Shown in pieces: positions 16,781 to 25,957 of a stretch of DNA of 64,000 nt. The DNA is from JACQAP01 sp035548375. Lineage in GTDB: Bacteria > Pseudomonadota > Gammaproteobacteria > Burkholderiales > JACQAP01. The notes under the pieces were generated by a model that was given only the letters and a program-made list of their open reading frames with translations, was not told the origin of the DNA and did not search any database. Position 1 is the first letter of the stretch. Each line of letters begins with the position of its first letter. Made by a program: the position numbers and the translations under genes. The stretch covers positions 6,272-70,271 of the forward strand of contig DASZTG010000069.1 in the NCBI GenBank assembly GCA_035548375.1. Direction: 5' to 3'.

Positions 16781-18769
16781 ATGGCAAAGAAGCCCGGCGC
16801 ATACACCGCCGACGATATTGAAATTCTCGAGGATCTTTCCCCGATCCTGCATCGCCCGGGGATGTACACCGATCCCGCCAATCCGGATCACGCGCTGGTC
16901 GAAATCATCGACAACGCGGCGGACGAAGGCCTCGCGGGATTCGCCAGCAACGTCGAAGTCACGCTTTACGAGGACGGCTCTGCGGAGGTCGTCGACGACG
17001 GGCGCGGCATCCCGGTCGACATCCATCCCAAAAAGAAGGTGCCCGCGGTGCAGGTCATTTTCACGACGCTGCATTCGGGGGGCAAATTCCGCAAGACCGA
17101 CAAGGACGCGGTCTATCGGATCGCCGGCGGCCTGCATGGCGTGGGTGTGTGCGTGCCGAACGCGCTGTCCACGCGCCTGGAGGTCGAAGTCAAGCGTGAC
17201 GGCGAGCGCAATCGCATCGTGTTCGCCGACAACGGCAAGGTCAGGGAGCCGCTGAAGAAAATCGGCGCGGTCGGCGCGCGCGATACCGGCACGCGCATAC
17301 GCTTCTGGCCGGACGCGAAATATTTCGATTCGCCGAAGATCGTCGTCGCCGACATCGCGGCGCTGTTGCGCGCAAAGGCGATGCTGTTGCCTGGCGTGAA
17401 GTTCTCGCTGGCCGTCGAGAAGAACAAGAAATTCGAGACCCAGACCTGGCATTTTCCGGAAGGCATCAAGGGCTACTTCGCAACGGCCATCGCCGGCCAG
17501 GAGCCGGTCGCTGACACCTTCCTCGGCGAGCGTTATATTTCCTCGCAATCCGAGGCGGACAGTTTCGCCGAAGGCGAGGGCGCGCTGTGGGCCATTGCGT
17601 GGACGCCCGACGGCGAGCTGATCAATGAGTCCTACGTCAACATGATTCCCACGCGCCAGGGCGGCACGCATGTCGCCGGCCTGCGCGAAGGCGTCTACAA
17701 CGCCATCAAGAACTTCATCGACCTGCATGCGATGGGCCAGCGTGGGCTGAAAGTCGTGCCGGAAGACGTCTGGTCGCGCGCGTCGTATGTGCTGGCCGTG
17801 AAGATGCTCGATCCGCAGTTCAAGGGCCAGGTCAAGAACGAGCTGATCTCGCGCGACGCGGTGAAGCTGACCGCGCAGATGGTGCGTGATCCGTTCGAGC
17901 TCTGGCTCAACCAGCACGTCGACGAGGGCAAGCGCATTGCCGAGCTCGTCATCAGCCAGGCGAACGCGCGCACACGCGCCGCGCAGAAAGTCGAGCGGCG
18001 CAAGAGTTCCGGCGTCGCGGTGCTGCCCGGGAAGCTGACCGACTGCGCCTCGGACGATCCGGATCGCAACGAGATGTTCATCGTCGAGGGCGATTCCGCC
18101 GGCGGTTCGGCGAAGCAGGCGCGCGACAAGGAGTTCCAGGCCGTGCTGCCGTTGAAAGGCAAGCCGAAGAACACCTGGCAGGACAGCGCGGATACGCTGT
18201 ACGCAAACAAGGAAATCGAAGCCATTGCGCTGGCGATCGGGGTCGATCACCACAAGGCGGGCGACAGCGTCGACTTGTCCGGCCTGCGCTACAAAAAGGT
18301 CATCATCCTGGCTGACGCCGATGTCGACGGCGCCCACATCCAGGTGCTGCTGCTGACGCTGTTCTTCAGGCACTTCCCGAAGCTGATCGAGCAGGGCAAC
18401 GTGTTCGTCGCGCAACCGCCGCTGTTTCGCATCGACGTGCCGTCGCATGGCAAGGGCAAGCCCGCGCGCAAGCTGTACGCGCTCGACAAGCAGGAGCTCG
18501 ACAGCCTCGAGGAGAAGCTCGCCGACGAGGGCGTGCGCGATGGCAGCTGGACCGTCAGCCGCTTCAAGGGGCTCGGCGAAATGAATCCCGAGCAGCTCTG
18601 GGAAACGACGCTGAACCCGGACACGCGCCGCATGCTGCCGGTTGCCCTGGACGACGGCGCCAAGGTGTCCGAGGAAATTTTCAACATGATGATGGCGCGC
18701 GAAAATGCGTCCCAGCGCCGCGAATGGATGGAAACCTACGGCAACCTCGTGGAAGCGGACATCTCGTGA
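16781..18769 (+). CDS. parE: DNA topoisomerase IV subunit B
   Basis: A 662-residue type IIA topoisomerase ATPase subunit. The GHKL ATP-binding motifs are seen as EIIDNAADEGLAG, DDGRGIPVD and GGLHGVGVCVPNALS, and the TOPRIM metal motifs as FIVEGDSAGGSAKQ and DADVDGAHI. The C-terminus ends in the usual EWMETYGNLVEADIS. Length fits ParE rather than the longer GyrB of proteobacteria, and the neighbouring gene is the A subunit. Together they decatenate daughter chromosomes. The ATG at 16781 has GAAGGA upstream. Confidence 0.95.
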   Translation: MAKKPGAYTADDIEILEDLSPILHRPGMYTDPANPDHALVEIIDNAADEGLAGFASNVEVTLYEDGSAEVVDDGRGIPVDIHPKKKVPAVQVIFTTLHSGGKFRKTDKDAVYRIAGGLHGVGVCVPNALSTRLEVEVKRDGERNRIVFADNGKVREPLKKIGAVGARDTGTRIRFWPDAKYFDSPKIVVADIAALLRAKAMLLPGVKFSLAVEKNKKFETQTWHFPEGIKGYFATAIAGQEPVADTFLGERYISSQSEADSFAEGEGALWAIAWTPDGELINESYVNMIPTRQGGTHVAGLREGVYNAIKNFIDLHAMGQRGLKVVPEDVWSRASYVLAVKMLDPQFKGQVKNELISRDAVKLTAQMVRDPFELWLNQHVDEGKRIAELVISQANARTRAAQKVERRKSSGVAVLPGKLTDCASDDPDRNEMFIVEGDSAGGSAKQARDKEFQAVLPLKGKPKNTWQDSADTLYANKEIEAIALAIGVDHHKAGDSVDLSGLRYKKVIILADADVDGAHIQVLLLTLFFRHFPKLIEQGNVFVAQPPLFRIDVPSHGKGKPARKLYALDKQELDSLEEKLADEGVRDGSWTVSRFKGLGEMNPEQLWETTLNPDTRRMLPVALDDGAKVSEEIFNMMMARENASQRREWMETYGNLVEADIS

Positions 18770-18835
18770 TGCAACGACAAAACGCGCGGGAAGACGCATG
18801 CACGACCGCGCAATCGATGGAGTTCCGGCCCTCCG

Positions 18836-21247
18836 ATGGCTGACCAGAAAGATTTGTTCGGTGCCGGCGAAGTGGCCGTGGCCGAGAAGAAAACCATGAA
18901 AAAAGAAGCGCCGGCGCCTGCGGGCGGCGGCGGGGGCTCGCTGCCGCCGCATTTCGCGCCGATGTCGGGCGAAATGGGCGAGACGCTTCCGCTGGGAAAA
19001 TACGCGTCCACGCAATATCTCCAGTACGCCATCGCCACCGTGAAGGATCGCGCGCTGCCGCGCGTGGGCGACGGCCAGAAGCCGGTGCAGGGCCGCATCC
19101 TGTATTCGATGTGGACGAACAATACGCGCTCCGGCACCAAGCGCACGAAATCGGCGGCCGTCGTCGGCGACGTGCTCGGCAAGCTGCATCCGCATGGTGA
19201 CCAGTCGGTCTATGACGCGCTGGTGAGGCTCGCGCAGGATTTCACCATGCGCTATCCGCTCATCGACGGCGAAGGCAATTTCGGCTCGCGCGACGGCGAC
19301 GAAGCGGCTGCGTACCGGTATACCGAAGCGCGCCTGACGAAATTCGCCGAGGTGCTGCTTTCCGAAATCGACCTCGGCACGGTCGATTTCATCCCGAACT
19401 ATGACGGCACGCGCGAGGAACCGACGGTGTTGCCCGCGCGCCTGCCGGTGGTGTTGCTGAACGGCGCATCCGGTATCGCGGTCGGCATGGCAACCGAAAT
19501 CCCCAGCCACAATTTGAACGAAGTGGCGGCCGCCGCGATCGCGATGATCCGCGAGCCGGACATCGGCATCGCCGGGCTCATGAAGCACATCAAGGGCCCG
19601 GATTTTCCCGGCGGCGCCCAGATCATCACGCCGCGCGCGGAACTCAAGGAAGCCTACAGCACCGGCCGCGGCGCGGTGCGCGTGCGCGCGCGCTGGACCA
19701 TCGAGCGGCTCGCGCGCGGGCAATGGCAGGTCGTGGTCCATGAACTGCCGCCCGGCACGTCCGCGCGCAAGGTGCTGGAAGAAATCGACGGCATCACCAA
19801 TCCGCAGGCCAAGGCCGGCAAGAAATCGCTGACGCCGGAACAGACGCGCGAGAAGCAGCTCATGCTCTCGATGCTCGACAAGGCGCGGGACGAATCCGAC
19901 CGCACGCACCCGGTCCGGCTCGTGTTCGAACCGAAGACGTCCAGGATCGACGAAACCGACTTCGTCAACATGCTGCTCTCCAAGACCGGCATGGAAGGCA
20001 ACGTGCCGATCAACCTCGTGATGGTCGGGCTCGACGGCCGGCCCACGAGCAAGAACCTGCGCGACGTCATCGCCGAGTGGATCCAGTTCCGCCTGGCCAC
20101 GGTCACGCGTCGCACGCAGCATCGTCTCGCGCAGGTGCTCGACCGCATCCACGTGCTCGAAGGCCGCATGATCGTGCTGCTGAACGTGGACAAGGTCATC
20201 AAGATCATCCGCAACGCGGACGACCCGAAGGCGGATCTGATCAAGGCGTTCAAGCTGTCCGAGCGCCAGGCCGACGACATCCTGGATATCCGGCTGCGCC
20301 AGCTCGCCAAGCTCGAGCACATCAAGATCGAGCAGGAGCTGAAGGACCTGCAGAAGGAGCAGAAGGACCTCGAAAAAATCCTGAAGAACAGGAAGGCGCT
20401 GGAAGACCTCGTCGTTTCCGAGATCGAGGCGGACGTCAAGACGTTCGGCGACAAGCGCCGCACGCGCATCGAGGAGGCCGAGAAGGCCGAGCTGGAAACG
20501 CCGGTCATCGACGAGCCGGTCACCGTGATTTTCTCGAAGAAGGGCTGGGTGCGTGCGCGCCAGGGCTGGGAAGTCGATGCCGCGACGCTGTCGTTCAAGG
20601 AAGGCGACGGCCTGATGTCGCTGATCAAGTGCCGTACCGTCGACCCGGTGATCTTCCTCGACTCGAAGGGGCGCGCGTACACGGTCGAGGCCGCGCAGCT
20701 TCCGCCCGCGCGCGGCGACGGCGTGCCGGCGTCTTCTCTGGTCGAGGTCCAGGACGGGGCCCACATCATGTACGCCCTTTCCGGCAAGCCGGAGCAGCAG
20801 GTCCTGGTCGCGACGACGGGTGGCTACGGCTTCCTGTCGAAGGTCGGCGACATGGTGTCGAACCGCAAGGCCGGTCGCGAATTCATGAGCATCGACGAAG
20901 GCCACGCGCCCGTCGCGCCGTTCAAGTACGAAGACGCGAAGGACAACTACGTGGCGGCGCTGTCGGCCAACGGACGCTTGCTCTTGTTCGTGATCGACGA
21001 GTTGAAATACCAGGCGCGCGGCCGCGGCACCAACGTCATGGGCCTCGACGAGGACGACAGGCTCTTCGCGGTGGCCGTGCACAACAAGCCCGACCTTGTC
21101 GTGAAGGGCAAGATTCGCGGCGGCAAGGACAAGGAGTTCCGGTTGAAGGACGACAAGCTCGCGCACTATTTCCTGAAGCGCGCGCGCATGGGGCGCGTGG
21201 TCCCGGGCGTGACCATATCGAGCGAGCTTCTCGTGCCTGTCGATTGA
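18836..21247 (+). CDS. parC: DNA topoisomerase IV subunit A
   Basis: An 803-residue cleavage-reunion subunit. The winged-helix region carries HPHGDQSVYDALVRLAQDF and the catalytic tyrosine in AAYRYTEARLT, and a C-terminal beta-pinwheel follows a coiled-coil stretch. The N-terminus has a 40-residue Gly/Pro/Lys-rich extension before the conserved LPLGKYASTQYLQYA. The quinolone-determining position equivalent to E. coli ParC Ser80 is glutamine and the Glu84 equivalent is aspartate. The gene follows parE by 66 bases and is presumably co-transcribed. Confidence 0.95.
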   Translation: MADQKDLFGAGEVAVAEKKTMKKEAPAPAGGGGGSLPPHFAPMSGEMGETLPLGKYASTQYLQYAIATVKDRALPRVGDGQKPVQGRILYSMWTNNTRSGTKRTKSAAVVGDVLGKLHPHGDQSVYDALVRLAQDFTMRYPLIDGEGNFGSRDGDEAAAYRYTEARLTKFAEVLLSEIDLGTVDFIPNYDGTREEPTVLPARLPVVLLNGASGIAVGMATEIPSHNLNEVAAAAIAMIREPDIGIAGLMKHIKGPDFPGGAQIITPRAELKEAYSTGRGAVRVRARWTIERLARGQWQVVVHELPPGTSARKVLEEIDGITNPQAKAGKKSLTPEQTREKQLMLSMLDKARDESDRTHPVRLVFEPKTSRIDETDFVNMLLSKTGMEGNVPINLVMVGLDGRPTSKNLRDVIAEWIQFRLATVTRRTQHRLAQVLDRIHVLEGRMIVLLNVDKVIKIIRNADDPKADLIKAFKLSERQADDILDIRLRQLAKLEHIKIEQELKDLQKEQKDLEKILKNRKALEDLVVSEIEADVKTFGDKRRTRIEEAEKAELETPVIDEPVTVIFSKKGWVRARQGWEVDAATLSFKEGDGLMSLIKCRTVDPVIFLDSKGRAYTVEAAQLPPARGDGVPASSLVEVQDGAHIMYALSGKPEQQVLVATTGGYGFLSKVGDMVSNRKAGREFMSIDEGHAPVAPFKYEDAKDNYVAALSANGRLLLFVIDELKYQARGRGTNVMGLDEDDRLFAVAVHNKPDLVVKGKIRGGKDKEFRLKDDKLAHYFLKRARMGRVVPGVTISSELLVPVD

Positions 21248-21424
21248 AAGCCAGGAACGACAGGCAGTAAGCAAAAGTAACCAAGGCCAGAGCGGCCCGG
21301 ACTGGCACATGAAGTGCTGGATGAAGCACGGCTGCGCGCGAAGAGAATCTGCGACGGCAGGCGAGCGCCGCAGCCAGGTTCCTAAATCATTGCTTGCAAA
21401 GAACTTCGAGCACCGGGGGAAAAC

Positions 21425-21850
21425 ATGAGATCGAGTCAGCGCGGTTTTACTCTCATCGAACTTGTCGTGGTTATCGTCATTCTCGGCATTCTGGCCGCGA
21501 CGGCGCTGCCCAAGTTCATCAACCTGTCCGGCGAAGCACGCCAGGCTGCGGTCAAAGGAGTTGCCGCCGCCGCGACTTCCGGATTCGCCATCAACTATGC
21601 GGGCCGCAAGGCGAGCGCCGCCAATACGACCGCGATCAACGGCGCCAATGCCACCGCCATCTGCACGTCCGCCGTCCTCGGCAGCGTCATGACGGGCGGT
21701 TTTCCGGCGACGGGCTACACGATCAGCGCCGGCACCAACCAGGCCTGCAGCGCGACCTCGAACGATGGGGCGACCGGTACCTGCACCATCCAGGACACGC
21801 AACTGAGCACCGCGTCGGCCACCGTCACGTATATCTGCGCGAATCCCTGA
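21425..21850 (+). CDS. Type IV pilin-like protein (MshA/pseudopilin type)
   Basis: A 141-residue protein with a class III prepilin signal: a short basic leader (MRSSQR), then the cleavage site G/FTLIEL with Glu+5 and the hydrophobic helix VVVIVILGILAATALPKF. The globular part is Ala/Thr/Ser/Gly-rich with three cysteines, two of which could form the C-terminal disulfide loop. It would be processed by PilD and assembled by a type IV pilus or type II secretion machine encoded elsewhere. It stands alone between parC and a convergent MOSC gene; GGGGGA is just upstream. Confidence 0.9.
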   Translation: MRSSQRGFTLIELVVVIVILGILAATALPKFINLSGEARQAAVKGVAAAATSGFAINYAGRKASAANTTAINGANATAICTSAVLGSVMTGGFPATGYTISAGTNQACSATSNDGATGTCTIQDTQLSTASATVTYICANP

Positions 21851-21867
21851 GCGGTTTGCGCCGGCCG

Positions 21868-22830
21868 TCAGCTTCGTGGCCGGTGTTCGCTGGCAGGCAT
21901 GGCGGCATCCCGTCCGGCCCCGCAATCAGGGCAGACATAGTCCTTCGGCAGGTCTTTCGCTGCCGTCCACGCCGCATCCAGCTTGCGCGGATCGAACAGG
22001 TAATAGCAGGCGCTGCAGATGAGCAGGCCCGCGTTGTCCGCGGCAGGTGAATTCCTTGACTCGCGCGCGCCGATCACCGGCTCCACTTCCACCTCATCGC
22101 CGGCCTGCAATGTCCCGCCTTCGATGACCTTGAGATAGACACCCAGGTCCTTGTGGCCGAACGTTGCGCGCAGCTTTCCCGGCACGTCGCGATCGCGCAC
22201 GCCGGTCAACGGGTTGACGTTGGTCGCGGCGCAGCGGCCATTGCGCTGCGCGACTGTCGCGACGACGCGGCCGAGACGGATGTCGCGACCCACCCATTCG
22301 AGTTCGGCGAAAGGCTCGATGCCGTCTATGTACACGTTCGCCCGGAAGCGCAACGGGTCCAGCGATTCACCCCAGCGCTTCTCGAGCTCGCGCACGCTCG
22401 CCAGGTTGATCAGCGAAACATATTTCTCGGCCTTGTCCGTGAACTGGTGGCCGTTCGCCTCCACGACCCGCGGCGGACCGGACAGCCGCCTGGGCAGGAA
22501 CTCGTGGAAGAATCGACCGAGCGCCAGGCGGCCGGATTCGTCGCGCATGGAAAAGCTGCGTTCGCCGCCGTCCGTCGTGCCAATCCGCAACTCGTCCTCC
22601 TGCGGCAGGTAGCGCGTCTTCAATCCCGCGACCTGCTCATGCAGCATCAGCATCACGAAATTCGCTTTCGGCAGCCACGCCGGTGAACCCGCGTCGAACG
22701 CGGCGTCGGTGCGCAGCAAGGCGTACTTGCGATCGAGCGGAAAGCCTTCGCCCGCGGCGAGCGGCACCGAAGCGAGTTTCTCGGGACTAAGGCCCTTGAC
22801 GGGATAGCGATAAAGGCTTGCGATTTGCAT
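21868..22830 (-). CDS. MOSC-domain protein with C-terminal rubredoxin-like domain
   Basis: A 320-residue fusion. Residues 1-110 are the MOSC N-terminal beta-barrel (MQIASLYRYPVKGLSPE) and about 120-255 are the MOSC domain with the conserved cysteine in NGRCAATNVNP, which in mARC-type proteins binds the molybdenum cofactor. Residues 269-305 form a rubredoxin-like site: C272xxC275 (ICSAC) and C300xxC303 (VCPDCG). This suggests a molybdenum reductase-like enzyme with a built-in one-electron donor, by analogy with mARC, which uses cytochrome b5 or fused ferredoxin. The ATG at 22828-22830 is the natural MOSC start. Confidence 0.85.
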   Translation of the reverse strand: MQIASLYRYPVKGLSPEKLASVPLAAGEGFPLDRKYALLRTDAAFDAGSPAWLPKANFVMLMLHEQVAGLKTRYLPQEDELRIGTTDGGERSFSMRDESGRLALGRFFHEFLPRRLSGPPRVVEANGHQFTDKAEKYVSLINLASVRELEKRWGESLDPLRFRANVYIDGIEPFAELEWVGRDIRLGRVVATVAQRNGRCAATNVNPLTGVRDRDVPGKLRATFGHKDLGVYLKVIEGGTLQAGDEVEVEPVIGARESRNSPAADNAGLLICSACYYLFDPRKLDAAWTAAKDLPKDYVCPDCGAGRDAAMPASEHRPRS

Positions 22831-23035
22831 CGATCGGCTCGCGCAGGAAGAATGATGCTGCGCGATGCAGTAAACGTGCCGAACCGCGCGATGCTTTCGT
22901 GCGTATTGATAACACTGCAAGAATGCCGACGGGCCGCGTTGGCGATCGGAAATGGCAGCGCGTTCGTGCACCACGCCTCGTCGGCGGGGCCCACATCGGT
23001 GCGCAAGCGGTGCCTTTGCAGCCCGGCGAAATGGG

Positions 23036-24538
23036 TCAGTCGGCGGCCTTCGCCTGCCGCAATCCGGCCGGCACGAGCCAGCGATCCAGCAACTCGAACA
23101 GGCCGTCGACGATCAGGGCGAGCGCCGCGGCGGGAATGGCACCCGCCAGCAGCATGGAATTGTCGTTCAGCGCGAGGCCTTGCGCGATGCGTTCGCCGAA
23201 TCCGCCCGCGCCGATGAATGCCGCGATGGTCGCGGTGCCGACATTGATGACGGCCGACGTCTTTACGCCGGCGAGAATCGCGCGCGCCGCCAGCGGCAAT
23301 TCGACCACGCGCAGGCGATAGGCCGGCGACAGCCCGAGGGCAATTGCCGATTCGCGCAGGGCGGGCGCAATGTCGGAAAGCCCGGTATAGGTGTTGCGCA
23401 CGATCGGCAGCAGCGCGTAGAGGAATAGCGCCATGAGCGCGGGAACGCTGCCGATTTTTCCGAACAGGGGAATCAGGAATGCGAACAGCGCGAGCGAGGG
23501 CACAGTCTGGATCACACCGACCGCGGACAGCACCCAGCGCCTGGACGCCGAGACCCGGAATGCAAGCACGCCCAGCGGCATGCCGATTGCGATGGCCGCG
23601 AGCAGCGACAGACCGACCAGCGTCACGTGCTCGAAGGCAAGCCGGCCGAAGTCGGGCGCAAACAGGCGGGCAAGCAGGCCGTTGCCTGCAACATTTGATT
23701 GCCGCTCGCCAAGGAATTCCCTGGCGACGTCGGCGAAGCTCTTGCCGTCGAGTTCCGCTCTTGCGTTCAACGCGATCATGCGATTCTCGTCGAGGCTGCC
23801 ACGCAATCGCGACAATGCTTCCCAGGTTCGCGGCAACCGCCGCGGCAGGTCCGCGCGGTACAGCAGCACGGCATCGTACGTAGGGAAGAAATGCCGGTCG
23901 TCTTCCAGCACGCGCAGCTTGTAGCGGCCGATTTTCGCGTCGGTGGTGTAGGCGTCGATGACGTCGACCTGGCCGGCGGCGATGGCCGCGTACGCCAGGC
24001 CGTGGTCGAGCCCGCGCGGCGTGTCGTGCGGCAGGCCATATGCCTTTTTCAATCCGGGCCAGCCATCCGCGCGCGCGATGAATTCCTGCGACAGGCCCAT
24101 CACGACATCCGCGTGTGAGACGAGATCGGAGATCGTACGCACGCCGAGCGCCCGCGCGCGATCTTCCTGCATCGCCAAAGCATAGGTGTTGTTGAAACCC
24201 AGCGGAACGGCCGCGGCGAGCCCGAGCGGTGCGAGCTCGCGATTGAGGCCTTCGAGATCGAGCGGCCCGCTCGCCTTGAGGATTTCGCGCTCGATGGTTC
24301 CGGTGTATTCGGGGTAGACGTCGATTTCTCCGTTCTTCAGCGCGGCATAGACGATGCCGGTGTTGCCGAGGCCGGGGCGATGCAGGACTTGCGCGTCGCC
24401 GGCGTGCTGCGCGGTCATCGCGACGATTTCGCCGAGGATGTAGGACTCGGTGAAGCGCTTGGACCCGACCGTCAGGGTCTGCGCGCAAAACGCCGTGCCG
24501 GCGAGAAAAATCGCGGCTGCCGCGAACAGGATTTTCAT
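23036..24538 (-). CDS. ABC transporter: substrate-binding domain fused to permease (osmoprotectant type)
   Basis: A 500-residue fusion. After a signal peptide (residues 1-18) comes an OpuAC/ProX-like binding domain at about 20-290 (VGSKRFTESYILGEIVA, YPEYTGTIEREIL, DVIDAYTTDAKI), followed by a permease domain at about 300-495 with five or more helices and the EAA-like coupling loop ALRESAIALGLS. Related proteins carry glycine betaine, choline or, in EgtU, ergothioneine. In EgtU-type fusions the permease comes first; here the binding domain comes first. The start overlaps the ATPase stop by 4 bases (ATGA), so the two are translationally coupled. Confidence 0.88.
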   Translation of the reverse strand: MKILFAAAAIFLAGTAFCAQTLTVGSKRFTESYILGEIVAMTAQHAGDAQVLHRPGLGNTGIVYAALKNGEIDVYPEYTGTIEREILKASGPLDLEGLNRELAPLGLAAAVPLGFNNTYALAMQEDRARALGVRTISDLVSHADVVMGLSQEFIARADGWPGLKKAYGLPHDTPRGLDHGLAYAAIAAGQVDVIDAYTTDAKIGRYKLRVLEDDRHFFPTYDAVLLYRADLPRRLPRTWEALSRLRGSLDENRMIALNARAELDGKSFADVAREFLGERQSNVAGNGLLARLFAPDFGRLAFEHVTLVGLSLLAAIAIGMPLGVLAFRVSASRRWVLSAVGVIQTVPSLALFAFLIPLFGKIGSVPALMALFLYALLPIVRNTYTGLSDIAPALRESAIALGLSPAYRLRVVELPLAARAILAGVKTSAVINVGTATIAAFIGAGGFGERIAQGLALNDNSMLLAGAIPAAALALIVDGLFELLDRWLVPAGLRQAKAAD

Positions 24539-25278
24539 GTCCGGGCCCTGTCGAGCGGCGACCGATGGGCGGAAACGAATTCGGTGACATACGGATCGGC
24601 GGGTCGCTTCACCAGGTCATCCAGCGAGCCGCGCTGCAATACCCGGCCTTCGCGAAGCAGGATGAGCTCGCCGGCGAAGTGCGCGGCTTCGGCCATGTCG
24701 TGCGTGACCATGATCACGGTCTTGCGCACGCGCGCGAATATGGACTTGAGTTCTTCCTGCAGGCCACGCCGGGTGACGGGATCGAGCGCGCCCAGGGGTT
24801 CATCGAGCAGCAGCACGTTGGGATCGAGCAGCAGAGCGCGCATGAGCGCCACGCGCTGGCGCTGGCCGCCGGAGAGTTCGGCAGGGTAGCGGGCAAGCAG
24901 CGAAGGCGTGATCGCTGCGATTTCGCAGAGATCTTCCAATCGCGCGCGCAGCTCGCCCGGCGGGCGCTTCAGGTAGCGACCGACCAGCGCGACGTTCTCG
25001 CCGGCAGTCAAATGCGGGAACAGCCCGCCTTCCTGTATCACGTAACCCATGCGCTGTCGCAGCGCCTGCGCATTTCCCGGCGCGAGGACATCGTTGCCGA
25101 ACAGCACGCGTCCGCCATCCGGCGCGACCAAGCCCGCGATCAGGCGCAGCACGGTGGACTTTCCGCCGCCGCTCGGCCCGATCAGCACGGAAGTCGTGCC
25201 ATCCCCGAATTCGAGCGACAAAGGGCCGAGGGCGAAGCGCGGGCTGAGCGTCCGCGTGACTTGGTCGAGGCGTATCAT
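24535..25278 (-). CDS. ABC transporter ATP-binding protein (osmoprotectant type)
   Basis: A 247-residue nucleotide-binding subunit: Walker A GPSGGGKST at residues 34-42, signature LSGGQRQRVALMRAL, Walker B LLLDEPLGALD and the switch histidine in MVTHDM. It lacks the C-terminal CBS domains of OpuCA/ProV, so osmotic gating must occur elsewhere or be absent. It is the first gene of the two-gene transporter operon and overlaps the fused binding/permease gene by 4 bases. Confidence 0.9.
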   Translation of the reverse strand: MIRLDQVTRTLSPRFALGPLSLEFGDGTTSVLIGPSGGGKSTVLRLIAGLVAPDGGRVLFGNDVLAPGNAQALRQRMGYVIQEGGLFPHLTAGENVALVGRYLKRPPGELRARLEDLCEIAAITPSLLARYPAELSGGQRQRVALMRALLLDPNVLLLDEPLGALDPVTRRGLQEELKSIFARVRKTVIMVTHDMAEAAHFAGELILLREGRVLQRGSLDDLVKRPADPYVTEFVSAHRSPLDRART

Positions 25279-25495
25279 CGGGTTCGGGCCAGTGTAAGCC
25301 GGGACTTCCAGGGCAACAAGCAGAGCCTCCTTGCTTGCCCGCCGTCACCTTGCCGCCGCTGCGTCTGCTGGCGAGGCGAGGCAATTCGAAGTGCTGCGGG
25401 CAGCAGTAACCGGATGAACATTGCATAATGGCTTCCATCGGCGGCGGCCAGCAGGCCAAGGCAATGGTCCGCCAGGTTCTCAAGGGGTAAACGGG

Positions 25496-25927
25496 ATGCA
25501 ACCCGCACTTTTCTGGCTGTTGGCGGGCTTGTTGCTGGTCGTCGTGGAATTGATGACCGGGACTTTCTATCTGCTGATCCTCGGCGTGGCCGCCGGCATC
25601 GGATCGGCAATCGCGTACGTCGACCAGCCGTTCTGGGTCCAGGCTTTCGTTGCCGCGGTTGCGGCGATTGCCGGCTGCATCCTGGTGAATCGCCATCATC
25701 GGCGCGCGAGGCTGGCTTCACCTGCGACGCATGCCGATGACGTAGGGCAGGCAGTCACGATCGAAAGCTGGATCAGCGAGCCGCAACGCCTCGCGCGCGT
25801 GCGCTATCGCGGTACCGTCTGGGACGCCGAGATCATCGGCACTGAGCCTGTTGCGCCCGGCGCGCTGCTGTTCGTCGTCGCCACCGAAGGCAGCCGGCTG
25901 AAGGTTTCGCCGTCGCGCACGGCCTGA
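25496..25927 (+). CDS. NfeD-family membrane protein
   Basis: A 143-residue NfeD protein: two or three N-terminal helices (LFWLLAGLLLVVVELMTGTFYLL at about 5-27 contains the first) and a C-terminal OB-fold-like beta domain (ARVRYRGTVWDAEI). NfeD proteins partner SPFH proteins in membrane microdomain organisation, and the SPFH gene follows 30 bases later. The ATG at 25496 has AAGGGG upstream and gives the usual short N-terminus. Confidence 0.9.
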   Translation: MQPALFWLLAGLLLVVVELMTGTFYLLILGVAAGIGSAIAYVDQPFWVQAFVAAVAAIAGCILVNRHHRRARLASPATHADDVGQAVTIESWISEPQRLARVRYRGTVWDAEIIGTEPVAPGALLFVVATEGSRLKVSPSRTA

Positions 25928-25957
25928 ACCAATTCGAACGATCCGACAGGAGGGGGC

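Noticed and set aside
16739..21925. A 1728-residue open frame on the minus strand opposite parE/parC
   Set aside because: It is an antisense shadow caused by high GC at third positions; the plus-strand frames are unmistakable topoisomerase subunits and the antisense protein has no domain-like sequence.
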